NCBI GenBank assembly: GCA_003024985.2
Contig: PXIH01S0007062.1
DNA: 24,272 nt
From: Euperipatoides rowelli
Lineage: Eukaryota > Onychophora > Udeonychophora > Euonychophora > Peripatopsidae
Strand: one strand, 5' to 3'
Shown: positions 9,101-19,470 of the stretch, piece by piece
How positions within the stretch are numbered: the stretch's first letter is position 1
Layout of the letters: each line of letters begins with the position of its first letter
The notes under the pieces: generated by a model
Seen by the model: only the letters and a program-made list of their open reading frames with translations
Told to the model about the DNA's origin: nothing
Database searches by the model: none
Position numbers and translations under genes: made by a program

Positions 9101-10261
9101 ACCTGTTTCTTTTCTTTTCCATCCACCAGTCAGTTTTATCATCTCCTCCAAAACAACATTGCAGTTATTTCTTTCATAGTATAAAAAAAATTAAGTATAT
9201 TCTGTATAATATAGAGCAAATTATGAGAATTTATGCAATATTACAGCTGTATAATTTAATGATAGATGCAATTCATGTCAATTTATGGTCAGCAATTTAT
9301 ATTTCTATACAGCTGCCTTTATTTTAATTTAGCAAATTACATTATTCTTTATATGAAAAATCATATCCTATTGTTTTAAAGGATGTAGATACAATTTGTT
9401 ATAACATAATGTATTTTATTTCATATGATTAATAAATCAATAAGAATGACATGAATGACTAACATGAATTCACTTGCCGATAAATAAAATGAACAAGACC
9501 TATTCTTTTCCAGAAAGATGAATTTATCATAATCACATCTGCAATAACCACCGGATTCTATAAAAACATAATATATGATTTTGTCTAGTGAACTTACCAA
9601 ACATTGAACAATATTATGTTTAGATTACATACAATTGTTCAATATAAAGAATTTCAACCAACAGTTTTTTAAATACTTTCCAAGGTAAACATTTTTTATC
9701 AAGTAATTCCTAACTTTTCTGATTAAAATAAAACAAAATTATGCAATAGAGAACATCTCAAACATTTGTGATGTTTTATGAATTAGCCTACTCTCGATCG
9801 TATTACACTATTAATTTTCTGTAAGATATGAAATATTTTTAATACACTAAATACAGTATATTTAGACTCACTTTATTAATGTCTGTTATTGTCATGGTCT
9901 CGACGTACATAATATTACAATGTTGGCCGTTTCTTATATGATAAGTTTCATTGTGCCAAATAATTTTTTTCAATTAATTCATAACATTTCTTATTAAAGT
10001 TATAGGCCTACAAAAACAATTGTTCAATAGATAAATCTTAACTAAACACTGTTGTTTTAAAAATATTTCTCAATAATATAATGACTGAAAAAATAAATGC
10101 TTCCCCCGTCCACCCATTGGTTGCCCACCTCCCGTTAGTTTTAAAACGTAACCCATAAAAGCTCGTCAAAAATGATGGATAGAAATATGTTTAAAAATAT
10201 TTAAATTGATTAAAGTAATTGACTAACACTTCTTTAAACATGACAGAATGACCAAACTTAC
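9101..10261. other. AT-rich intronic sequence
   Basis: No gene or clear repeat seen up to the assembly gap. There are short C-rich patches at about 10104-10132. Confidence 0.55.
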
Positions 10262-10308
10262 NNNNNNNNNNNNNNNNNNNNNNNNNNNNNNNNNNNNNNN
10301 NNNNNNNN
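10262..10308. other. Assembly gap (47 N)
   Basis: A run of 47 undetermined bases, followed immediately by C-rich sequence (CCCCATTCCCCCC). The true gap size is unknown. Confidence 0.99.
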
Positions 10309-10439
10309 CCCCATTCCCCCCGTAATCCTAAGAATTTTCCATCTCCCCTCTCTTCTCTTAGTTTACACATTTAAAACCTTTTCCCGCCAAAACTGTCAGA
10401 CAATAAAATTATTGATAATAAATTCTGCTAGTTTAATAA

Positions 10440-10665
10440 TAACTTTGCTGTACTCTGAGTGGTTGAATACTTTAAAAGGGCTCTTGTCCCCTCTGTGAAT
10501 GACCCAGCTCATGTTTAAATAGCCTATAACCTGGCCAGAGTTGCAGGAGAAATTTGTGCAAAATCTCCAGCCTCTATTTCTAAAACTGTAGATTTATATA
10601 GTAAACATACAGACAGACAAACATTCATTTTTATGTATAAGATTACTAATACTATAATTAGATTG
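10440..10665 (+). repeat. Interspersed repeat 3' tail (retroposon-like)
   Basis: The stretch from AGCTCATGTTTAAATAGCC through AACCTGG, GAAATTTGTGC and AAAATCTCCAG to ACAGACAGACAAACATTC and a TTTTTATGTATAAGAT end resembles the widespread invertebrate repeats that finish with an ACAGACA-rich tract and a short AT tail. A second sequence of the same style is at 21215-21395. The precise family (RTE, Penelope-like or SINE) is not determined. Confidence 0.45.
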
Positions 10666-11390
10666 AGATTTCAGATTAACCTTATTACCTGATGGTTTGT
10701 TTCATCAATTAATTTTTCTCATAGTGATATTTGCTAGTCTTGATAAAAACATCTTTTTTTTGTAGTTTGTGAATTTTTAAAGCTTCGTAATGAATTATTT
10801 ATTTAAATATCAAACAAGAAAAATAATATAATTAATAAAATAATTTCATCAAATTACATAATGGAAACCCCCTTCCCTTTTAACTTTGATTTGAATTCTA
10901 ACTATATAAATAGCTAAAATTGAAATGGGACTTTGGTCTATGCTATATTGATTTTTATTAATTTTTTTTTTATAATTGTTTTTGGGAATATACTTTTTTT
11001 TCTAGTAATTTTCTTTGAAAATGAATGATTATTAAAAAGAAAAAAATTCTTGTGAAGTTTAAAATAATAATAAAAACATCTGGATAATACTGTATGTTAA
11101 AGTTTGGAATTATTATTGTATAATAATATACCATACAGTATTTTTCGGTATTAAAAAATCAAAGATTAGATATAATATGATAAACGACTGGAAACTCCTT
11201 GTCTAATTGATTGAAAAATTTAATTATATACCTGTATTATTGTTAATATATTCTTAGTGTTAATAATTACTACGAAGGTTATGAGTGTGGTAATGAAAAT
11301 GCTGATAACGATCATGTTGAAGAAGCTGATAGTTAATAATGAGTCAGAGGGTTGTTTTTAATTACAGATTGTATATAGAGTAGATACAGT
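10666..11390. other. AT-rich intronic sequence
   Basis: No gene supported. Around 10960-11045 the order of TTTTTT, AGTAATTTTCTTTGAAAA and a run of A resembles the right arm of the TTAA element at 5470-5530, so an old diverged relative is possible but weak. An acidic open segment lies at about 11280-11331. Confidence 0.5.
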
Positions 11391-11520
11391 ATGTAACTTG
11401 GTAAAAGAAAATATTTATTTTTGTGTATTTTTACATATATACAGTGTATACATTTGTACACAGTATGGCTAGGGTATACAGTACAATATGTACAGTACAG
11501 TAAGTGCGTGTATATATACC
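11391..11520. repeat. TACA/GTACAGTA-rich low-complexity tract
   Basis: Repeated short words TACAGTA, GTACA and GTATAC dominate this stretch (for example ACAGTACAATATGTACAGTA), without a fixed period. It is probably a decayed microsatellite. Confidence 0.5.
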
Positions 11521-11913
11521 TAAAATATCTTTACAACTTTGATTGAACACATCAACACACTGTACCTTCTGATGAAGATTCTTGACTACTGAGTGAGTGA
11601 TTATGCAATACTTATGTTTATGCCACCAGGTGGCTACACTTGTCAGTCATACATAGCCAGTATAGTAACATCATCTATGAAACTTTTTGAATACCTCTTT
11701 TAAATAACACCCGCCCCGAATTTCTTTTATGTACAATTAAATCTTTTATATAATATAAAATCCTTATGACACATGGCAAAAAAGAAGGCACAGATGTTCT
11801 GCACAGTTTTAGCTAGTAAATGTTTCAGGTTGAAAAGGTCTTTTTATGTACACTGTACACAGCCTGTATATGTGTGCATACTGTATGTGTATGGGTGCCT
11901 TAACATAAATACA

Positions 11914-12393
11914 TCTATACTATAAAACAGAAAATAAATGTGTCTGTTTATCTGTCACAAGAACTCCCAAACGGTGAACAGTAGTGAAGTGAAATTTGTA
12001 CATGTCATTCTGGCTGCCATTTTTAGGTCAACTGCTATTTTCAACTTTCGATTTTATTTTTTTTGGGAGGGGGGGGGCAATTGACCCGGTAGTGTATAGC
12101 ATACTTCCCAACATAGGACAAACTTTAAATTTGGCATATAGGTAGGTTCCATAGTGTAGATAATGAAGATTAGACTCTGACCTATTTTTGGGGGGTGAGG
12201 GGGGTTAAAATGACCCGGTAGTGTTTAGCATACTTCCCAACATCTAGGGCAACTTGAAATTTGGCATATAGGTAGGTTCCATAGTGTAGACAATGAAAAG
12301 AGACTTGGCCTTTTTTTTGTGTGGTGGTGGGTGAGGGGATGACCCAGGAGTGTTTAGCATGAGTTTGAATCTATCCCGGGCAAAGCCAGCTAA
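11914..12393 (+). mobile_element. Helitron-like non-autonomous element, 480 bp
   Basis: The left end is TCTATACTATAAAACAG (starts TC) and the right end is CCCGGGCAAAGCC then AGCTAA, a GC-rich potential hairpin before a CTAA terminus. It is flanked by A on the left and T on the right. This matches the Helitron rules: 5' TC, 3' hairpin plus CTRR, insertion between A and T without target duplication. The interior holds three units of a 129-bp minisatellite, common in non-autonomous Helitrons. The 3' hairpin is imperfect (CCCGGG against GCCAGC), so the element is degraded. The minus-strand open frame across its end is not a gene. Confidence 0.7.
12060..12365 (+). repeat. 129-bp minisatellite inside the Helitron-like element
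   Basis: GACCCGGTAGTGT occurs at 12083 and 12212, and GACCCAGGAGTGT at 12341, an exact 129-bp period. Each unit has a G-rich start, then TAGCATACTTCCCAACAT and TTTGGCATATAGGTAGG, then a CCATAGTGTAGA block. The third unit is cut short by the right end of the element. Confidence 0.88.
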
Positions 12394-13379
12394 TAAACCT
12401 AGTATTAGATATTTAATTGTACAGTATATCAACATTTTTTAGAGCCTTGATGATACCAATAAAGGCCAGAAAGCTAGCTGGTTTTTAAACAGTGATTATA
12501 TTGTAATTGAATAAAATATTTTAAATGTACCAGTTTAGTTTTTTTTTTTTGTCAGATTCAATAAAACAATATTTAATAATATAATCATTTTAAATATTAA
12601 TTATTTAATAATATTTAAATTATAATGAAGTCTCTTACCAATTAATCATTTTCTCATTTTCTGGCATACAGTGGAATTCCCTCATGCCAAGCATTTTATT
12701 ATTTATTTGTGACAGTAAGTCAAATTAAAAACAAAACAACACAAAAAAGAGAAGCTGTCTGCAACAGCTGATGACGTCAAAAAGAAAGAGTTATAATTGC
12801 CAACTTTTGAACTTCTAATAAGTTTTTGATACTGAAATGCAATAAAGATAAATTTTTGTCAGTCTTGCCAACTTCAAATGATTTTTTTTCTCTGCAGTTT
12901 CAGACAGAATTATTTTCAGAAAACTTTAAAACCATTCAACAATTTTTAAATAGTAAATAAATTGTATGTTAGTAATAAATATGCTGAAAAAGCTGACATA
13001 CATAGAAAGCTGTACATAGAGGATTGAGAACAGTTGAATATTTTAAACTTAGCAGTACTGTAATTGCTTTTAAGGTTTAAATGGTGTAATAAAAATTTAA
13101 AATATACTTTTAACTCATTTGTAGATTTCAAATCAGCTATTCATATTAAAAAAAGTATCCACAATTTGCACAGGACAATTACATCAGGCTTAACCTTTTG
13201 CTAGGGAGGGACCTCTTCAAAAAAAAAATTTTTATATTTTTTTATTACTTTTGATGTAAGGCATTAATTATAAAGCAGAAATAACCCATAACCCAAAAAC
13301 TATGAGACACAATGATACAGGTATTTGAATAAATAACAATGACAACTCTTAGAAACAGACGAGTTGATAAAATTAATTG
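12394..13379. other. AT-rich intronic sequence
   Basis: No gene. Open frames here (for example 12946-13131, minus) are composition artefacts. Poly-T at 12539-12550 and poly-A at 13219-13228 are visible. Confidence 0.6.
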
Positions 13380-13880
13380 TTAAAACATTGTAAGATCTAA
13401 GAAGTTTTTATTGGAAAGCAGCTGAAAATCAAGAGAAGATTTAAATCTAGAGAATGAGATCGAACAAAGAATTTCTGATGGGATAGTGTTCCACATTTTT
13501 GATACTCCTATGATAGATCATGGTGTCTTGTTTTTTTGTGAAGTTTAAAATGATGGTCACAAGAAGTTATTCGATTTGATAGAATAAAAAGATTGGAAGC
13601 ATTATTTTTAATTTCAATTTATCTAAACATAAATATTAAATCACTATTTACCATCCTTAGAGCAGGGGACATTACACCGATTTGATGAAATCTAGTCTTT
13701 TAGACTTGGTTTTATAAACCAAGTATTTATTTAGTGAATTTATGGAAGCATCTCTTGATTTTATCTGTTTTTTTTTTTATTACAATAAACTCTGGCTGTA
13801 CAGCAGTAGTCGATGGGTGGTTGGATATAATATAGATAAATAAGTGAAAATGACTAGGTGATTGGGTTATCCAATTTGTT
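13380..13880 (-). pseudogene. LINE reverse-transcriptase C-terminal fossil
   Basis: The minus strand reads the usual end of CR1/L2-type LINE proteins in order. DKIKRCFHKFTK then ILGL lie near 13740, SKRLDFIKSV near 13700, and SPALRMVNSDLIF near 13650. NRITSCDHHFKLHKK follows near 13560, then MWNTIPSEI at about 13498-13472, SFSRFKSSL, and a stop at 13382-13380. Family members typically show a VQRRFTK, a RL..L.LPSL..RR, and a WNSLP.EI motif at these places. Several frameshifts and stops mean it is dead. It does not overlap the same protein region as the LINE at 1965-4825, so whether they are the same family cannot be judged. Confidence 0.8.
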
Positions 13881-14478
13881 TTTATTATGGTAGATCTTTA
13901 TTTAGCTGATAAAATGAGAATATCGGGTTTGTGTGGGTAAGATTGTGAAGATACAAACCCATAAAGTTTGTTTATTTATTTAATCAATTATACATGTCAG
14001 TAGAGATGAAAATTTGGTAAGACCATCGGCTTTTTACACATTAATCATATCCAGCTCCACAACAAAAGACAAAAAAAAAAACAGCAAAACATTTATATAA
14101 AATGTAGAAACTAATTAGTAACTAATAATCACACATGTATATACCTTGAAACCAATAGACAGTATAATATGTAAGCTAAAATGCTACACTACACATACTT
14201 AAAGGATCAATATTTTGACGTACAAATCCTTTCAACGCTCTCTTTTAAAAATTTTAAGTTTGAATTTTCAAAAACACTCGGGTAAAAAAAATTCCATAAT
14301 CCTATAATTATATTACCTATATGTTTAGTTCTTGCTGGATCTGATCAGAACTGATCTGCATGTAAAAAAATAAAAATACACATAAGCTATATCACCTGTC
14401 GTAATAATTATTAAATGTATTCTATTTACTGTAGATTCTAGTTGTATTTTTTTTTAAATAATTTTTTTTTTCTTTCAG
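13881..14478. other. AT-rich intronic sequence ending at an acceptor
   Basis: No gene. The last 30 bases form a strong polypyrimidine tract, TTTTTTTTTTCTTTCAG, directly before the exon at 14479. Confidence 0.6.
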
Positions 14479-14571
14479 TTTTACATCCCAGGTAGTAAGT
14501 TCCTCTTTGCTCCCCAGCTGTTTATAACTATCATTGCTCATACACCATTTGTAACCAGCAAGGCTCAGCAG
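14479..14571 (+). CDS. Exon B of an unidentified split gene (partial)
   Basis: A 93-base, 31-codon segment reading FYIPGSKFLFAPQLF, then ITIIAHTPFVTSKAQQ. It is preceded by a strong polypyrimidine tract and CAG and followed by GTCAGT. Phase is 0 at both ends, so it joins exon A and exon C without a frameshift. Its composition (about 45% GC) stands out sharply from the surrounding AT-rich intron, and it has no low-complexity bias. The peptide is mostly hydrophobic and helix-like, as in large alpha-solenoid or scaffold proteins, but I cannot name the family. Confidence 0.75.
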
Positions 14572-15190
14572 GTCAGTTGAAACATTTATTAAAAAAATGT
14601 AATTTGATGTAAGTAATGCAAAATTTTGTTTTTTAATTTAGCAAAAAAACTTATAATTCTGATTAACATAAGTTACTTGAAAGAAATAAAGTTAACCAAT
14701 TGCAAAAAAAAAATATTTTTGCCTTGTCTGTAAATTTAGTACCATTAACTTACTATGAACCAAAATATTTTTTATTTAAAAATTTCTAATTATAAATATA
14801 TGACACTTGTGCAATTTAGGGTGTCATTTGAGAGCTCACATTATAAGGTCATGATGTGTGCTGGAACCTCTTTGGGTTCTAAGATTCTAGGAAAAATATC
14901 CTACATTTGGGACTTTACAGTGGATTCAATGTACCAATTTCTATAACAATCACAAAACTTAAAACTTAATTTGTAGATGTGGGGAATTCCATGGGGATTT
15001 TTAAAATAATCATTTTGAAAAAAAAAATTGAACCCAGTGCCCTCTAGCGTCTTAAAACTACACAAGTGCCCAATATTAGTTATGGTCACTGAACTGGTTT
15101 GGTCATGAGCAAATCTTTCATTTTGAATGACACACACTGACACAACAAACCCAATTTAATATTGAAGTACAAAATAAAAGTTCTAAAAAT
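14572..15190. other. AT-rich intronic sequence
   Basis: No gene is supported. The open frames at 14755-14946 (plus) and 14901-15143 (minus) overlap each other and have no family resemblance or splice context. Confidence 0.6.
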
Positions 15191-15201
15191 TAACGGCTGA
15201 G

Positions 15202-15302
15202 CTGCAATGAGCTAGCTCATTATTAATGACTCACCTTGAATAACTCATCTACTGCAATGAGCTAGCTCATTATTAATGACTCACCTTGAATAACTCATCT
15301 AC
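15202..15302. repeat. Perfect 50-bp tandem duplication
   Basis: CTGCAATGAGCTAGCTCATT starts at 15202 and again at 15252, and the two 50-base units are identical to their ends (...AACTCATCTA). Each contains the palindrome ATGAGCTAGCTCAT. The perfect identity points to a recent duplication. Confidence 0.92.
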
Positions 15303-15989
15303 TACCGTAATTTAATATTCTCAGACACTTAAGATATACAGAAAGTTAGAGTAACAAAATTAAGTCTTAGATCTACAGTTCATAGCAGAAATAACTAAAA
15401 TAAGGCTGGCACAACACAGAACATTAGCTTTTAATTCAGTGCATCCTTCATACATTTATCTTTGGTTTATTTCCATTTGCTTATCTAATCATTCTCAAAC
15501 TATGATTTGTAAGTGTAACAACTCACATTATTCTACTGCTTTAATAAAAACAGTTTAATTATCTTTTCTTGTCTTTTTTACTCTTTATAATTTACTTTTC
15601 TCTTAAGTTTGAATGCCCTTGTGTTACACAATGAATGATTATGCATACAGTATATCCCAAATGATGTTAATTTATCATCATGTGTGACACCTGAATGTTT
15701 TATTTTTAAACTTTTCCAATATTGTATTCTTAGCTATTCTAAGTTAAAAAAACAATAATTGTGATTATAAGTTTTTCCTTTGAAGATCTTGGTGTTTACT
15801 ATTCATATGACTATAGTTTTTTTTATCATACATTAACCATAACATAACATTATATTACACAGTTTTTTTTTTTTAAAGTATGATTGTTTTATGTTACCAG
15901 TATAAAATTATTACAACTCTTTATTATGCTTTTATTAGACAAAAATTGAATATTGCATAATTATTTGTCCCATTGTTTAACTTCTAAAG
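15303..15989. other. AT-rich intronic sequence
   Basis: No gene or repeat recognised. Confidence 0.6.
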
Positions 15990-16110
15990 CAGCTATGTCC
16001 ACCACGCGGCCCGCGGACTGCATTCGGCCCAACTGAGCCCTAATCCGACCAAGAAGTAAACAAAACGTCCAGACAACTTAAAAAAAAAAAGCTTATCAAA
16101 ATATTTAAAT
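15990..16110 (+). mobile_element. Truncated hAT-like terminus with shared internal repeat
   Basis: Starts CAGCTATGTCCACCACGCGG, then CCCGCGGACTGCATTCGGCCC, a GC-rich island of the kind seen at the ends of some metazoan hAT elements (CAG start followed by GCGGCCCGCGG). It then passes into CAAAACGTCCAGACAACTT, a run of A, and GCTTATCAAAATATTT (16061-16106). This last part matches the internal unit of the element at 20482-20827. No matching right end or 8-bp duplication was found, so the right limit is unknown. Confidence 0.6.
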
Positions 16111-16353
16111 TAAATTGAACATAATGATAGTCATATATGACTTTTCATATAAAACACAAATTAAAATTATCAAACACTATCTGCACTGAACAATGAAGAC
16201 AAATATCAAGGTGTTTTTTGAAGGCTACATAGGAAGTACAATTGACCAGATCATAAGGAAAAAAGTTCCACAAATTTATAACTCTGATAAAAATCTAGAA
16301 CTGACAACAGTGCTATGAGATTGATGCATCAGTTTTTTTCCATTTCCTTTCAT
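16111..16353. other. AT-rich intronic sequence
   Basis: No gene seen; may include the rest of the truncated hAT-like element. Confidence 0.4.
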
Positions 16354-16358
16354 GTTAA

Positions 16359-16561
16359 CTATAGTTGCCTAAGTACTATTATAGACGTATGAAAAATAAG
16401 TTTAATTTTAGCCTAAATATGTTTCAGAACGTATTTTTTTAAATTTAATATTCTGACTAGTATCAGAATATTAAATTTTAAAAAAATACGTCCTGAAACA
16501 TATTTAGGCTAAAATTACACTTATTTTTCATACGTCTATAATAGTACTTAGGCCACTATAG
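16359..16561. mobile_element. Palindromic MITE, 203 bp, with 5-bp target duplication
   Basis: Two arms of about 99 bases are near-perfect inverted copies around a CTAG centre at about 16459. Both termini are CTATAG followed by TTGCCTAAGTACTATTATAG on the left and, in reverse, TGGCCTAAGTACTATTATAG on the right. Only a handful of mismatches separate the arms. GTTAA lies directly outside both ends (16354-16358 and 16562-16566), a probable 5-bp target duplication; alternatively TA at the ends could be a TA duplication as in mariner-type elements. No coding capacity. Confidence 0.88.
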
Positions 16562-16742
16562 GTTAAAGAAATCAGAATAAGGCTTTCAAATAATTGCCAA
16601 ATGAGAAAAATCTCAAGTTTATTAACCAATTTTAGACGGCCACCATTTTGAAATTATATAAAATAAACTACAATTATTTGCCTTTAAAATAAGACCAAAA
16701 TGAGGTTTGTATCTTTTATACAACTTATTTTATAAAGCTTTC

Positions 16743-16778
16743 TGCACACCTCTACAAATCTTAAATACGAGGTGTGCA
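16743..16778. repeat. Inverted repeat, 10-bp arms
   Basis: TGCACACCTC and GAGGTGTGCA are separated by 16 bases. Function unknown; could be a remnant element end or chance. Confidence 0.5.
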
Positions 16779-19012
16779 CCAGGAAAAAAATGTCTGCCAC
16801 AATAGAGGGAGCAAAGAAATTTTTTTTTAAATTATTTTTAATCATGGTAGTTCAAGCAGTCAAACTTTCATGAAGATTAAAAATGATACATCTACCATTT
16901 TATTTAAAATCTGGTGATTTCATATGGAATTACCACCACTGGGCTTTTTTTTTTATGTTAGAACTTATGGATTCAATCTTGCCCACAAGTAGAAAATTGT
17001 CAAATACGGTACTATAAATCTTATTCAGTTCTTTTACAGCATGTAAAGTTAAATGATTTGTTTCAACAAATGAATTCAATATCCAAAATTGTTAATTGGA
17101 AGTAGAATGTCAATTTTACAGTTTTGTAGTCAAGACCTGTAATCTCAAGACCAAGACCAAGACCATTGGGATTGGTTTCAATAACAAGGCCACAGTCAAG
17201 ACCATGTGGTTCTAGAGATCAAGGCCAAGACCGAGACCATTCAGTTCAAGATAAGATCAAATAAAAAAAAAATTTTTTCAGACCAGTCCATTGAATGGAG
17301 TATACAAGCTATGACTATTATTCTTTGGGCTAGTAGTACAAGGGGGTAGAGTGACATTTCTCAATATTTAACAAAATAGGATTTATACCTAAAAAAATTT
17401 AGAAAATTTTATATGAGTTCCACAATATTCAAGTTATTGGATGGTATTTATATAAATCACCTCTGGTTATAAAATAAAACAAATTTAACCCTACTTGGTG
17501 TTAAACAAATTAATATAAGAAACGATTCCCTTCTGAGAGATAAACATTAGGATGGAATGACCAAATGGATATTGCTGTGAGGTAAATTTAGAAAAGATGA
17601 AAAATATTCAAACAATATCTATTAGGTTCAATCATTACAGTAAATAATATTATCTTTTTTTCATTTAAAAAAATATTCAAGAGAATTGTGCAAAGAATAC
17701 GGTAGTATCTAACACACTTTATATTATAAAAAAATGACCCACAATAATTCATGAAAAAAAGATGTAGGCTATAGATAAAATCATAGAATTCGGTTTTACT
17801 GTAGGCTACTTTTAGCTAGTCTAATATTTCATTTATGGAAAAAAAAAATATTCTGATAAAATAATGGATTCAATGTTGAAATAAGGTAATTTAACATTAC
17901 CTACAAGGTTTAAATTAAACTATTGTAATCAATTATGGACCAAATCTACAGCACCAAAATCAAAGTTCAAGAAAATAAGTTTGTAAAATATTGTTTTTTC
18001 TTTTAAAATTGCAAAGATTAATTTCCGGGTAAATTACTAATAATAAAAGCGTTCAAGTCTTATCATTTACAGTTAGCTTCATATTATAGACATTTTTATT
18101 CTGATTGAAGAAATAGTACAAGATTACATTTAAGTTTGAGATTGATTCTGATGACTAATTAAGGCCCCTGTATATTTTGAATGAGGCTATGGCATGATGA
18201 CGACTCAGGACAAAGAAATGAGGGTCAACTAATGTTGGACACTCATTTATGAAGAGAATGACTAAATGTACATGAAGTCAGATACTTCATATAACAAATT
18301 TAAAAAATATTAGAATTGGACCAAGGACAACCTTATTCTGAAGTCTGTTGTTGTCTGGCGTATTTGTATTAGAACTTCATGTTTTTTATTTAATTTTCAA
18401 GATTGAATTTTTTTTTTGTACGTGTCAGTGCAAATCTTTACTATTTAACATTAATTCTTTTACAAGCATACTTGGATATGATACTGGCATCTAACTTTTT
18501 AAAAGTACTGATCATCAATATACATTGGTGTGTGACAAAATCAGATAGCTGATCAAGTATGTTTTCTACTTCCACTTATGTCTCAATTTCAACTTCACAA
18601 ACAGAATGTAATATTTAACTTTCATGGAAACATCAAATTGATTCTTTACTTCATTTCTTAAAAAAAAAATTCTTCCCTCTAAGCATTATAGGACAATCAG
18701 TCTAGGTCTCCTTTGACCATCCGATCTATGAGTCCATAGAAAAATTTCTCTCCTGTACTTTGGTCTTAAAAAAAGTTTTTGATGCCAGCATTTCCACATT
18801 GTAAAAAAAAAAAATAAGTTAATGAGCAGAAAGTCTCTGTGATGTATGAAATGATAAAATCTTAATTGTTCTTGAATGAAATTATCCAAAAGATCATTTT
18901 TGGCCAACTTTAAGCCAGTTTTTATCCTAGAAAGAACTTCTCAAATTTTCTAAACCTTTGTAAGGATAATGTGCTGTGTGTAGAGAGGTAATGATTAAAT
19001 TATTCTCTTAAC
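16779..19012. other. AT-rich intronic sequence
   Basis: No gene is supported. It contains a degenerate AAGACC repeat at 17130-17255 (separate entry). A minus-strand open frame at 18686-18907 has a basic end (SDGQRRPRL) but no family support. Confidence 0.55.
17130..17255 (+). repeat. Degenerate CAAGACCAAGACC minisatellite
   Basis: Copies of CAAGACC, CAAGGCCA, AAGACCGAGACCATT and GACCATTGGGATT recur through this segment (six or more hits). This is a decayed short-period repeat. Confidence 0.65.
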
Positions 19013-19097
19013 CTATAGTTGCCTAAGTACTATTATAGACGTATGAAAAATAAGTTTAATTTTAGCCTAAATATGTTTCAGAACGTATTTTTTTAAA
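19013..19097 (+). mobile_element. Half copy of the palindromic MITE, truncated at an NN gap
   Basis: These 85 bases are identical to 16359-16443, the left arm of the palindromic MITE. The match stops precisely at two N (19098-19099), about 16 bases before the palindrome centre. The sequence after the gap is unrelated. The break probably marks an assembly or sequencing failure at the hairpin. Confidence 0.92.
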
Positions 19098-19099
19098 NN
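19098..19099. other. Assembly gap (2 N)
   Basis: Two undetermined bases directly after the half palindromic MITE. The join to the following sequence may be wrong. Confidence 0.98.
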
Positions 19100-19274
19100 G
19101 CCGATCTTTTAAGCCCGTTAAACCTTTTTAAAATTTTTTTTATATCGCAGTGATCTAAGAGAAAATGGTTTTAAATAAGCCCGTTTGATGGCGCTTTTAC
19201 TGGCTTCGGAACACGCTATTCCAATTATTAAGATACCATTTGAGATGCTGTAATTTGCAAATATTTCTATAAAT

Positions 19275-19470
19275 TTGACAAAAAATGATTACAATTTAAT
19301 ATAGCATTGTGTGAAATCTTGTCGGAGCCAACTGAAAACGTATTCTTAATGTTAAACATTGCATAAAGTATTTCATCAATTGTGATGATGAAATACACAA
19401 ATTTTGTCAATGTACGACCCACGATAGAACAGTAATAATTTTTTTCGGCTCGGCAAACAATTTCAGTTGG
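19275..19470. repeat. Cluster of interleaved inverted repeats
   Basis: Three pairs lie within 200 bases: TTGACAAAA (19275-19283) with TTTTGTCAA (19402-19410), CCAACTGAAA (19328-19337) with TTTCAGTTGG (19461-19470), and an 11-bp hairpin GTATTTCATCA / TGATGAAATAC (19368-19396). The first two pairs cross. It may be part of an unrecognised element in the GC-richer block that follows the NN gap. Confidence 0.5.

Noticed and set aside
11133-11160. GTATTTTTCGGTATT, reminiscent of a common MITE terminus
   Set aside because: Only about 12 bases match and no partner end is visible.
11280-11331. Acidic open segment (NENADNDHVEEADS) after a TTCTTAG
   Set aside because: The acceptor would put it out of frame (immediate TAA), and a second frame is equally open; probably chance.
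12244-12435. Minus-strand open frame
   Set aside because: It runs across the end of the Helitron-like element and its minisatellite.
14755-15143. Open frames on opposite strands in intron 2
   Set aside because: Overlapping, without family match or splice signals.
18686-18907. Minus-strand open frame with a basic end (SDGQRRPRL)
   Set aside because: A faint resemblance to LINE C-terminal ends, but no supporting motifs around it.
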